Assembly (NCBI GenBank): GCA_031417835.1
Contig: JANOWJ010000041.1
Span: 30,679 to 94,678, forward strand
Length of the DNA: 64,000 bases
Direction of reading: 5' to 3'
Source: JADJLQ01 sp031417835
GTDB taxonomy: Bacteria > Bacteroidota > Bacteroidia > Chitinophagales > Saprospiraceae
Shown here: in pieces, positions 36,379 to 45,103 of the stretch
Position numbering within the stretch: position 1 is the first letter of the stretch
Layout of the letters: every line of letters begins with the position of its first letter
Translations under genes and position numbers: made by a program
The notes under the pieces: model-generated
Told to the model about the DNA's origin: nothing
The model's database searches: none
What the model saw: the letters and a program-made list of their open reading frames with translations, nothing else

Positions 36379-38232
36379 ATGAATACTCCACGCGTCCTCT
36401 CCTGTGTAAGCATCTTAATGTTTTTTAACCTTTGCCTAAGCGCTCAAGCCAATGACAGAGGTACTATACCCATCAGAACTCAAAAACCAGCCCTACATGC
36501 AAAACATTGGCTGGCAATCACAGGTAAACCTCTAGCAGCAACTGCAGGAGCGTCTATCTTTCAGCGTGGAGGTAATGCCGTGGATGCAGCCTGCGCTATG
36601 ATCGCAGCCAGTTGTACCATGTTTGATGTGCTGAGCTGGGGTGGTGAGACGCAAGCATTGATCTACAACCCAAAAACAAAGGAAGTGCTGGGTATCAATG
36701 CTTTAGGTATTGCTCCCACAGGAGCCACCGTAGATTTTTTTAAAGGCAAAGGTTATAAATATCCTCCCGCCACTGGCCCATTAGCTGCTGTGACCCCTGG
36801 TACTCCAGGAGGTATCATGGTGATGCTAGCCAACTATGGCACCATGAGTCTCAAAGAAGTGCTTGCCCCGGCCATGCAAATGGCAGATGGCTATCCGATG
36901 GACATCGATGTCGCTGGTCAGATTGAAAAAAACATGCAGGAGATGATGGCTTGGCCTTATTCTAAAAAGGTCTTTTTTAAAAACAATCATATTCCACTTC
37001 CGGGAGAAATATTTAGTCAACCCGACTTATTACAAACCTTACAAAAACTGGTAGAAACGGAGCAAGATGCCGTCGCTGCAGGCAAGTCCCGGAAAGAAGC
37101 GATAATGGCAGCTTATGATCGGTTTTATACCGGCGATATCGCCGATGAACTGGTGCGTGGCACACAAGAACAAGGCGGCCTTATCACCAAATCTGACCTC
37201 GCCAAGTGGTCAGTGCTGATTGAGAAACCTTTGTCTACCACATATAGAGGCATCGAGGTCTATAAACTGAGAGAATGGCAGCAAGGTCCGGTGCTCCTGC
37301 AAGCATTAAATATGTTGGAGCCATTGGATTTAAAAAAAATGAAATACAATAGTACTACTTACATACACACCTTATATCAAGTCATGAACCATGTCTTTGC
37401 TGATCGGGACTTTTATTACGGTGATCCCTACACTGGGCCTGTAGAACCTATTCAAGGCCTTTTATCCAAAGCATACGCCTCGCAGCGATTAAACTCAATG
37501 GACACGGTCAACAACAATCCCAAAGTCGGCCCTGGAGACCCTTATCCCTATGAAAATAAAACAAATCCATATCTGGAAGTCTTAGAGAAAATGAAAAAAG
37601 CAACTTCTTCCATTCCAAATTCGATGGAGGAGCACATGAAGAATTTTTATGCCGGCACTACATCGGTCACTGCGGCGGATAAAGAGGGCTGGGTAGTCAG
37701 CGTGGTGCCTAGCGGTGGGTGGCTTCCTTCTTGTATAGCCGGGAATACCGGCATCGGACTGAGTCAACGTATGCAGTCTTTTGTATTGGACTCTTTGGAA
37801 TGCCCATTTAATGTCGTAGGTCCCGGGAGAAGACCCAGAGTGACACTGACTCCGACGATAGCCCTTAAAAACGGAAGTCCTTATCTGGCATGTGGTGTAC
37901 AAGGTGGCGATTCTCAAGATCAAAACTTACTGCAGATGATCCTCAATGTGACGGAGTTTGGCATGAATATCCAGCAAGCGTGTGAGGCAGCCAATATCAA
38001 TAGCTTTCAAATGAAAAGTGCTTTTGGCAAACATGAAAGAGTGCCCGGCAAACTATTGTTAAACAGTGTCACGATGCCTGATGTCCGGGAGGCACTGATC
38101 AAAAAAGGCTATAAACTAGAATTTAATGCCAGAACCTCCGGACCGATCACAGCTATTTATTTTGATCAGAAACTGAAATCGATGTGGGGTGGAGCTAGCA
38201 ATCATGGTGATGACTACGGGATTGGGTGGTAA
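36379..38232 (+). CDS. Gamma-glutamyltransferase family protein
   Basis: 617 residues from the ATG; signal peptide ends near CLSAQA (about 22), so the protein is periplasmic or secreted. The N-terminal nucleophile hydrolase fold is seen in GGNAVDAACAMIAA (substrate alpha-subunit), TPGTPGGI, and the maturation site FYAGTT with the catalytic Thr at about 427. Here Thr-Thr-Ser replaces the usual Thr-Thr-His. Later GPGRRPRVTLTPTIALKNG (equivalent to the oxyanion-lid segment) and GVQGGDSQDQNLLQ fit the family. Predicted glutathione or gamma-glutamyl amide hydrolase; a related acylase specificity is possible. Confidence 0.88.
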   Translation: MNTPRVLSCVSILMFFNLCLSAQANDRGTIPIRTQKPALHAKHWLAITGKPLAATAGASIFQRGGNAVDAACAMIAASCTMFDVLSWGGETQALIYNPKTKEVLGINALGIAPTGATVDFFKGKGYKYPPATGPLAAVTPGTPGGIMVMLANYGTMSLKEVLAPAMQMADGYPMDIDVAGQIEKNMQEMMAWPYSKKVFFKNNHIPLPGEIFSQPDLLQTLQKLVETEQDAVAAGKSRKEAIMAAYDRFYTGDIADELVRGTQEQGGLITKSDLAKWSVLIEKPLSTTYRGIEVYKLREWQQGPVLLQALNMLEPLDLKKMKYNSTTYIHTLYQVMNHVFADRDFYYGDPYTGPVEPIQGLLSKAYASQRLNSMDTVNNNPKVGPGDPYPYENKTNPYLEVLEKMKKATSSIPNSMEEHMKNFYAGTTSVTAADKEGWVVSVVPSGGWLPSCIAGNTGIGLSQRMQSFVLDSLECPFNVVGPGRRPRVTLTPTIALKNGSPYLACGVQGGDSQDQNLLQMILNVTEFGMNIQQACEAANINSFQMKSAFGKHERVPGKLLLNSVTMPDVREALIKKGYKLEFNARTSGPITAIYFDQKLKSMWGGASNHGDDYGIGW

Positions 38233-38333
38233 TCAATTATAGCTGCGCTTGGTGATTGTGCATTTGTTTGATTACTAAGATCAAACATAATACCGTTGCC
38301 GCTTTTAAAATTTTCTAATACTTTTACATTATT

Positions 38334-38570
38334 ATGCAAGATTTAGAATTGCGAATTACTTTAAATCCACTCGTATGTAAAGGCAAACCAACTATCAGAA
38401 ACATGCGATTTACTGTAGTACAATTATTGGAGCTAATGTCTAGTGGAATGACCACTGATGAAATTTTAAACGATTATCCTTATTTAGAAAAAGAAGATAT
38501 TCTTGCATGCCTTTTTTATGCTTCAAAAATCGCTGACACGAAAAACATCATGCCGATCGCAACCGAATAA
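38334..38570 (+). CDS. DUF433 protein (candidate antitoxin, second module)
   Basis: 78 residues with the core NPLVCKGKPTIRNMRFTVVQLLELMSSG and the helical EILNDYPYLEKEDILACLFYAS. It precedes its DUF5615 partner by 6 bases. The divergence from the module at 28 kb argues against a recent duplication. Confidence 0.87.
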   Translation: MQDLELRITLNPLVCKGKPTIRNMRFTVVQLLELMSSGMTTDEILNDYPYLEKEDILACLFYASKIADTKNIMPIATE

Positions 38571-38576
38571 CCGGAA

Positions 38577-38933
38577 ATGGCAAAATTTCTGATAGATACT
38601 CAGCTACCGCCACTGTTAGCGCGGTATTTGAGAAACAAAGGCCATGATTCTAAACATTCAACTTACTATCGAAATGGGCATCTGTTTAATGATGACCAAA
38701 TTGTAAAGTTGGCTATTTCAGAAAATCTAATCATCATCACTAAAGATTCCGATTTTTTGGACAACTATATCTTAAAAGGCGCTCCACCCAGCGTATTGCT
38801 ATTGAGGCTTGGAAATATTTCAAATAGGCAGTTATACAATCACATTGAGATACATTTTAATCAAGTTTTAGTAGAATTTGCATTGGAATCTAAATTCCTA
38901 ATATTGGAGAAAGGGCAGTTAATCTCCTATTGA
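38577..38933 (+). CDS. DUF5615 PIN-like protein (candidate toxin, second module)
   Basis: 118 residues. Active-site candidates are Asp7 (FLIDTQLP), Asp39/Asp40 (FNDDQI) and Asp57/Asp59 (TKDSDF), all in the expected positions. The segment KHSTYYRNGHLFND is typical of the subfamily with LIDTQLPP. Predicted metal-dependent ribonuclease held by the upstream DUF433 protein. Confidence 0.87.
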   Translation: MAKFLIDTQLPPLLARYLRNKGHDSKHSTYYRNGHLFNDDQIVKLAISENLIIITKDSDFLDNYILKGAPPSVLLLRLGNISNRQLYNHIEIHFNQVLVEFALESKFLILEKGQLISY

Positions 38934-39013
38934 TCAATACTTAAATTATTGGCAGTAATTTATCTCATTCATAATATCTGGGTTATAACTATCAAACTCT
39001 GCAAAGAAAAACG

Positions 39014-39021
39014 TACTTTTG
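39014..39021 (+). promoter_or_regulatory. Candidate -7 element (TACTTTTG) upstream of the bacilliredoxin gene
   Basis: The octamer matches TAnnTTTG and is 51 bases before the ATG at 39073. No convincing -33 box. Confidence 0.35.
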
Positions 39022-39072
39022 TACACTAAACTTTTTGACCTTTATTTCGTTTTATAGAAAACACAATCTTAA

Positions 39073-39486
39073 ATGTATCCTATCGAATTAGTAAAACCCA
39101 TGGAAAACGAACTGCTTCAATCGGGTTTTGAGGCATTGACAGATGAGCAAGAAGTAGATCAAGCTCTTAAAAATCAAGAAGGTACTGTACTGCTGATGGT
39201 CAATAGTGTCTGTGGTTGTGCTGCTGCCCATGCCCGCCCTGGTGTCACCAGAGCCCTGCAATCTGCTAAGACTCCAAATAAATTATATACTGTATTCGCC
39301 GGAGTGGATAGGGAAGCTACCGCAAAAGCGCGGGAATTTTTAGCTCCTTACCCCCCATCCTCTCCTTCTATTGCTTTATTTAAAAACGGAGAACTAGTAC
39401 ACATGATCGAGCGCTACCAGATCGAGGGCAGGAATGCTGACATCGTAGCAGCCAATTTAAAAATGGCTTTTGATACGTATTGCTAA
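39073..39486 (+). CDS. BrxA/BrxB family bacilliredoxin
   Basis: 137 residues, the normal length. The signature VNSVCGCAAAHARPG carries the Cys47-Gly-Cys49 motif of YphP/YqiW proteins. In Firmicutes these reduce bacillithiol mixed disulfides; in Bacteroidota, some of which make bacillithiol, the same role is likely. Cytoplasmic. The gene stands alone. Confidence 0.93.
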   Translation: MYPIELVKPMENELLQSGFEALTDEQEVDQALKNQEGTVLLMVNSVCGCAAAHARPGVTRALQSAKTPNKLYTVFAGVDREATAKAREFLAPYPPSSPSIALFKNGELVHMIERYQIEGRNADIVAANLKMAFDTYC

Positions 39487-39738
39487 AGGAATCGAGATTC
39501 TTTATCCCCCCTTTTTATTGTTTAAATTCCATTTCACCATCCCGAAATGGGTCAACATCTCGCCGAGTGATGTTGTAGACTAAGATCTAACATATTAATA
39601 ACGTGGCTATATAAAGGTCACGGTCTGAAGGCATTAAATAAAATTTGAGAGTTCTAATTACCAACGGTCCTTTACTATAGTGGACTCGATTGAGTCAGAT
39701 AAGGAACTAATTTGTAAAAAAGTATTGTTTATTGCAGT

Positions 39739-41436
39739 ATGAATAAAATTTTACTTACGGTCTGTACTATCGTTTTAGGATGCCTTCCCCTAATCGCACA
39801 AGACTATATCATCAACGATTTTGAAGTGAAAATCGAGCTAGACAAAGAAGGCTATATCAAGGTCCAAGAAATCATTAAAGTCAATTTTTATACTCAGCGG
39901 CATGGCCTCTATAGAGACATTCCATATCGATATACATTTGGGGGTAAAAAATATTCTACACCTATTACAGATGTTAAAGTCAAAAACTTTCCTGCTAAAA
40001 TCTCACAGTCGGGTGGCAATAAGTCCATCCGAATAGGAGATGCTAATACGTGGGTCAATGGACCGCAGACCTATGACATCAGCTACCGCGTCAAAGGTCC
40101 CTTTATAACAGCAGGTACCTATGATGAATTTTATTGGAATATCACAGGCAATAATTGGCAATCGACCATAGAGAAAGTGCGTTTCGATATTGTTTTACCA
40201 GATGACACACCACTAAGTTACCAATCCATCAAAGTCTTTACCGGCAAAACAGGTTCGAAATTGGATAGTGCATATATTCAACAAGCTGGTCAGCACATCA
40301 CCGGACAAAGTATAGCCCCGTTGTTGCCCGGAGAAGGTCTTACGATATCATTGGCCCTACCGGTGGGTTATATCAATCCTGCTCATGCGGTCAACATTCT
40401 TGCCACACCAACACAAGAGCTCACGAAAGCATTAAAAGTCCAATGGCCACTAGCCCTGATCCCTGCCGCTTTGATCTCACTGCTCGTAGGGTTCTGGAAT
40501 AGATTGCGACGACCAAAGGACCTGACACCTATCAATGAACTTAACCCTTACCCACCGGATCACATGAATCCTGCAGAGGTAGGTGGATTTTACGATCATG
40601 TCGTCAATGATCGGGATGTAATCTCTTTACTACCCTACTGGGCAGGCCAGGGTCACATCAGAATGGAATATGACCAGCACTCAAAGGATACCTATCTCAG
40701 TAAAATTTCCAACCTCGAAGGCACCAGAGCACCATATGAGGACCTCTTATTTAATCATTTGTTTGCAGGGCGCACCATTGTAAGCTTATCGAATTTACGA
40801 GAACATTTTCACAGTACCCATGCACAGGTAAAATCAATGATACATGATGAGATCATAGGTCAACAATTGTATGACCCGGAGTATCGATTTTGGTTTAATT
40901 CCTGGAGACCATGGCTAGTGCTATTTGGATTTGTTGTATTAGGGGTCGTTGCCCTGATCATGGGTTATTGGTTGAGCGCATTGTTTTTTGGCATGGGTAT
41001 AGTAATAGGAATGGTCCTGATCTTTCAGTCGAAGGTGTTATCGCTACGAGGCGAGGAATTGCATCGCCGACTACGAGCATTTTATCTTTTCCTCAAAGGT
41101 GATGACCCGACATCTTTACAAACAGTCACTGCCAACGACCCAAATTATTTTGACAAAGTATATCCTTATGCTGTAGCATTAAATTTAGATAAATCATTTA
41201 TCACTAGAGTCAAACCGTACTATTCTCAAGCTCCTATGTGGTACGGTTATTATGGCATGGTTGGTATGACCTCTAATAGGAGTATGGAGGATTTTAGTCA
41301 GGAATTTCAACCTAAAGAGATTCACTCTGCCTTCAGTGCATACCCTCAACCTACAAATGGCGGTTCTAGTGGCAGTGGATCAAGTGGTGGATCGAGTGGC
41401 GGAGGATTTGGCGGAGGCGGAGGCGGTAGCTGGTGA
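39739..41436 (+). CDS. DUF2207 membrane protein
   Basis: 565 residues. Signal peptide (about 1-20), an extracytoplasmic DUF2207 beta-domain (about 22-215, with DIPYRYTFGGKKY and FYWNITGNNWQ), a transmembrane helix near 235-252, a cytoplasmic wing-like region and a helix pair near 390-430, and a Gly/Ser-rich tail (about 540-565) ending GGSW. This order and the tail are standard for DUF2207 proteins, whose function is unknown. A 252-base gap lies upstream. Confidence 0.88.
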   Translation: MNKILLTVCTIVLGCLPLIAQDYIINDFEVKIELDKEGYIKVQEIIKVNFYTQRHGLYRDIPYRYTFGGKKYSTPITDVKVKNFPAKISQSGGNKSIRIGDANTWVNGPQTYDISYRVKGPFITAGTYDEFYWNITGNNWQSTIEKVRFDIVLPDDTPLSYQSIKVFTGKTGSKLDSAYIQQAGQHITGQSIAPLLPGEGLTISLALPVGYINPAHAVNILATPTQELTKALKVQWPLALIPAALISLLVGFWNRLRRPKDLTPINELNPYPPDHMNPAEVGGFYDHVVNDRDVISLLPYWAGQGHIRMEYDQHSKDTYLSKISNLEGTRAPYEDLLFNHLFAGRTIVSLSNLREHFHSTHAQVKSMIHDEIIGQQLYDPEYRFWFNSWRPWLVLFGFVVLGVVALIMGYWLSALFFGMGIVIGMVLIFQSKVLSLRGEELHRRLRAFYLFLKGDDPTSLQTVTANDPNYFDKVYPYAVALNLDKSFITRVKPYYSQAPMWYGYYGMVGMTSNRSMEDFSQEFQPKEIHSAFSAYPQPTNGGSSGSGSSGGSSGGGFGGGGGGSW

Positions 41437-41558
41437 AATTGACAATTTGACGATTGACAATTGACAATTTGACGATTGTGTCAATGTCTGAAAAACGTTG
41501 ACCGTTATTTTACATTTTCAATCAATTGTAAAATTGTCAATCGTCAATTGTCAATTTA
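41435..41558. repeat. Long imperfect inverted repeat between convergent genes
   Basis: The left arm (about 41436-41462) and right arm (about 41532-41557) are complementary over about 26 positions with one indel. The left side also has an internal direct duplication of a 15-base TTGACAATT-containing unit. The spacer is about 70 bases. The arm is AT-rich and placed between the convergent stops of the DUF2207 and BNR-repeat genes, so it could act as a bidirectional terminator or be a small palindromic element. Confidence 0.75.
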
Positions 41559-41561
41559 TCA

Positions 41562-44500
41562 TCAAGGTCTAGGCCTTTTAATACTTGGCATTCTACCTGG
41601 GGTATAAGGAGCACCTGCTTTTTCAAGAATGGCTTCCAGCTTAGCTATTTCTTCGTTGATGGCATTGACTTCGTTGACCACTTTATCTAGATCGCGATCT
41701 GTCTCGGTAAATGTTTTTGTCATCGTAGTGGTCGGTCCACTGGAGATATCCCATAAGCTGCCGATGATACTAAACACTCTACTATTGATACCTGGCTCAG
41801 TCTCAAACTCTCTGGATGATTTTGTTTGGTCACCATTCATTTCTATGCCTACTTTTTTCAGTCGGTCTTCGAGGGCTTGAGCATCAGTGTTGACAGCCAG
41901 AGGTAATCTGGGTGTCTGCAGATATGCAGCTTTTATAAATCGAAGTTTATTCATCAAGTCGCCATAATAACGCTGGGTCATACTGGATACTCTACGCATT
42001 TCGGCAACTTGTTTATTAAATGCATCAACGGCTTTTTTGTCTTCTGCATTGAGTGTGGCATTTTTCAGAGGGGTAGCTAGGATGGCCGAAGATGCACCTA
42101 GATCTACATATTTGCCGTTTTCAAATTTACTTAACTCTACTTTGTATTTGCCTGGCAACACTGGATAACCTTTTTCAGCACTACCAAAAATATTTGTGTT
42201 TTCCACAGCACCTACAGTAACTGCACTGACGGGCGCGCTGCGCAGATCCCACACGATCTGTTTATTGCCTTTTTTAGCGGGTAATTTTATTCGGCGCACT
42301 ATTTCCCCAGACTCATCGGTGATAGTCGCCAGCACATAGGGCTCGGGTTCATTGTCTTCTATACGTAAACTATCGATGCTTGGATAAAATACCGCTTCGC
42401 CTTTTTTAATTTTTTCTTTCTCTGCGTCTTTACGTTTTTCTTTTAAGGTCTTGATGTCTTCTTTTACATTATAGACGATGGTCGCAGCGGGTATAGGATT
42501 AGTTGAGGCATAGTGCGTTTCACCTAGAAAACCTTTATCCCGCAAACCCAGAGGCTGCCAAGGATTATACATTATAGCCGTTTCGATAGGATAGATATAA
42601 GCTGGTTTCTCAAGATTCTTTTTATCAAAATTTCTTAATATCGCATAATTTTCAAGAATCCAAAAACCTCGACCGAACGTGGCTAAAACTAAGTCATTTT
42701 CTGTACGATGGATCTCCAGGTCGCGTACAGCTATAGTCGGTAATCCGTTTTTGATTTGGGTCCAGGTCTTACCTCCATTCACCGTAATAAACAATCCGAA
42801 TTCGGTACCGACGAACAAAAGATTTGCATCGACATGATCCTCAGCTATCGTATACACACTACCTCGTACGGGTAGATTGGATGCTATAGAGCTCCAGGTC
42901 TTACCCATATCAGTCGTCTTGAAGAGATAGGGTTTAAAATCTCCATAGCGATGATGATTAAATGCGACATAGGCTGTGCCTTTATCATGTGATGAACTTA
43001 TGATTTGATTCACATACGATTGACTCGGAGCACCAGCTACTGCATTTAATTTATTCCAATGTGCTCCTCCGTCCGTGGTAGTGTGGATCAAGCCATCATC
43101 TGTACCGGCCCATAATATATTCGCATCAAATTTTGATTCAGCTAGAGCGACGATATTGCCATAGATATCTGTACTGCCGTTTTTAGCCACAGCATCTACA
43201 CTCCATACTTTACCCATGACCTGCAGTTTATTGCGATCGACTCCGGCAGTAAGATCAGGACTGACCACTTTCCAACTATCACCACGATCATCGGTACGGA
43301 AAACTCTATTGGCAGCGAAATACAATCTTTTATGGTCGTGATGTGAGATTAAGAGCGGTGCATCCCAATTCCAACGATAAGCGGTATCATTTTGAAATTC
43401 TATAGGGCGAATACTGGTCTGTTCCCCGCTTTTTTTATCAAATCGAATCAACCCCCCATACTGAGATTGGGCGTAGATAATATTATCGTCTTTATAATCA
43501 GCCTGCGATTCGAACCCATCACCACCGCAAGTTATATACCAGTCGCTGTTGGCAACCCCATTTTCACTGGTGCTGCGCGATGGACCGCCCAATGAAAAAT
43601 TATCTTGGGTACCACCATATACATTATAAAATGGAAGTGCGTAATCTACAGACACTTTGTAAAATTGAGTGATCGGAAGATTGGGCTTAAATTGCCAATT
43701 CTGACCATCATCCCATGATTCGTATAGACCGCCGTCACATCCTACTAGCGTATGCAGGGTATTGGTAGGGTCTATCCACACATGATGATTATCTACATGT
43801 TTGTTTTTTTCACCAAACCTCCTGAAAGTCTTTCCTCCATCATCGGATACCATCAGGTAAGTATCAGCAGCCCATAATCTGTTTTCGTTTTTAGGATCAC
43901 AGAATAATTCCTGATAATAATTGCCACTAGTCTGAAATGGGCCTCTTTTTTCCCAACTTGCACCACGATCCATACTTCGATATAAGCCAGCCTCCTCGCC
44001 CTCTACGATGGCGTAAATCATATCTGGGTTTACCGGAGAGATGGCCATACCGATACGACCTAGGTCTTTTCCTGATGGGAATCCCCCCCCGACTTTATTC
44101 CAAGTGGCCCCGGCATCCGTACTTTTATACATGGCAGACTCAGGGCCGCCGCCGATGTAGGTAAACACTTTGCGCTGACGCTGATGTGCTGTGGCATACA
44201 ATATGTTGTTATTACGAGGATCCATTAAAATCTCATTACAGCCCGTATGTTCACTTACAGTCAAGATGGCTTTCCACGTTTTGCCACCATCGGTGGTTTT
44301 ATAAATTCCACGTTCACCGCCACTGGTCCATAGAGGTCCGTATACCGCAACGTAGACGATATCACTATTTTGAGGATCTACTACGATGGATCCGATATGC
44401 TCAGAGTTTTTTAGGCCCATATTCTTCCAGCTTTTGCCTGCGTCTTCGGATTTGTAAATGCCATCGCCATAGGCTACAGAGCGTTGGTTATTGTTTTCAC

Positions 44501-44879
44501 CGGTACCCAGCCACAGCACTGCACTATTGGAAGGGTCCATAGCCAGGTAACCCATGCTATAGGAGCCATACGAGTCAAAAATAGGAGCATATGTAGTTCC
44601 GGCATTGGTAGTTTTCCAAATCCCTCCTGAAGCGACCAACACATAATATTCGCTGAAGTTTTTTGGGTTGACTACCAGTTGATTGATACGGCCAGATACT
44701 AACGCTGGGCCGATGCTCCTCATAGTCAGACCGGAGAAAACATCCGACTTGAGGGTGTCTTGAGTCGAAACCTCAGACATGCTCACTGGGGTAGTCGCAG
44801 AAGGTTTGGCACCCTTCTTGGTTTGAGCCAATGAAATAAGAGCTAATGAACTAAATACGAATAGGGCAACGAATTTCAT
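41562..44879 (-). CDS. Sortilin/VPS10-type BNR-repeat exported protein
   Basis: 1105 residues. Signal peptide ends near ISLAQT (about 18). Residues about 50-760 contain many BNR/Asp-box units (GIYKSEDAGKSWKNMG, IYKTTDGGKTW, MYKSTDAGATW, LYRSMDRGASW and others) that form a 10-bladed or double propeller. The C-terminal third (about 820-1105) is charged and helical with no Por-type sorting domain. Such proteins in Bacteroidota are often labelled glycosyl hydrolase or sortilin-like but no catalytic site is evident. It ends in a charged tail (RMPSIKRPRP). Confidence 0.85.
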   Translation of the reverse strand: MKFVALFVFSSLALISLAQTKKGAKPSATTPVSMSEVSTQDTLKSDVFSGLTMRSIGPALVSGRINQLVVNPKNFSEYYVLVASGGIWKTTNAGTTYAPIFDSYGSYSMGYLAMDPSNSAVLWLGTGENNNQRSVAYGDGIYKSEDAGKSWKNMGLKNSEHIGSIVVDPQNSDIVYVAVYGPLWTSGGERGIYKTTDGGKTWKAILTVSEHTGCNEILMDPRNNNILYATAHQRQRKVFTYIGGGPESAMYKSTDAGATWNKVGGGFPSGKDLGRIGMAISPVNPDMIYAIVEGEEAGLYRSMDRGASWEKRGPFQTSGNYYQELFCDPKNENRLWAADTYLMVSDDGGKTFRRFGEKNKHVDNHHVWIDPTNTLHTLVGCDGGLYESWDDGQNWQFKPNLPITQFYKVSVDYALPFYNVYGGTQDNFSLGGPSRSTSENGVANSDWYITCGGDGFESQADYKDDNIIYAQSQYGGLIRFDKKSGEQTSIRPIEFQNDTAYRWNWDAPLLISHHDHKRLYFAANRVFRTDDRGDSWKVVSPDLTAGVDRNKLQVMGKVWSVDAVAKNGSTDIYGNIVALAESKFDANILWAGTDDGLIHTTTDGGAHWNKLNAVAGAPSQSYVNQIISSSHDKGTAYVAFNHHRYGDFKPYLFKTTDMGKTWSSIASNLPVRGSVYTIAEDHVDANLLFVGTEFGLFITVNGGKTWTQIKNGLPTIAVRDLEIHRTENDLVLATFGRGFWILENYAILRNFDKKNLEKPAYIYPIETAIMYNPWQPLGLRDKGFLGETHYASTNPIPAATIVYNVKEDIKTLKEKRKDAEKEKIKKGEAVFYPSIDSLRIEDNEPEPYVLATITDESGEIVRRIKLPAKKGNKQIVWDLRSAPVSAVTVGAVENTNIFGSAEKGYPVLPGKYKVELSKFENGKYVDLGASSAILATPLKNATLNAEDKKAVDAFNKQVAEMRRVSSMTQRYYGDLMNKLRFIKAAYLQTPRLPLAVNTDAQALEDRLKKVGIEMNGDQTKSSREFETEPGINSRVFSIIGSLWDISSGPTTTMTKTFTETDRDLDKVVNEVNAINEEIAKLEAILEKAGAPYTPGRMPSIKRPRP

Positions 44880-45014
44880 ATCCTAAAATTTTGAGCTGGT
44901 AATTTAGTAAAAAAAATGAAAACCCTAACAAGGCATCCCAATAAGGGTGTGGTGATAAAACAAGCTGATTCCTCCCTTTTGCGGTGTGGAACGTTTTATA
45001 AGCCTTTTTCCCTT

Positions 45015-45022
45015 TAATTTTG
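45015..45022 (+). promoter_or_regulatory. Candidate -7 element (TAATTTTG) upstream of the sensor kinase
   Basis: The octamer matches TAnnTTTG; a TTTT run about 17 bases upstream could be a degenerate -33 element. The predicted leader is about 78 bases. Confidence 0.35.
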
Positions 45023-45103
45023 TATTCAATGCGTCATGAAATATGCTGCTTTATAATGAGATGGTATAAACAAAATCTGATAAGGTTTGAGTATTTTTAA
45101 GGC

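Noticed and set aside
39553..39575. 7-base-pair hairpin (CAACATC/GATGTTG) after the bacilliredoxin gene
   Set aside because: Loop of nine bases and no T-run after it; not convincing as a terminator.
41435..41558. TTGACAATT repeats considered as a CRISPR-like array
   Set aside because: Units are directly adjacent without unique spacers and form an inverted pair; no cas genes in the window.
44186..44542. 118-residue forward frame rich in Trp, His and Tyr
   Set aside because: Biased composition is what antisense of BNR repeats gives; overlaps the reverse BNR gene completely.
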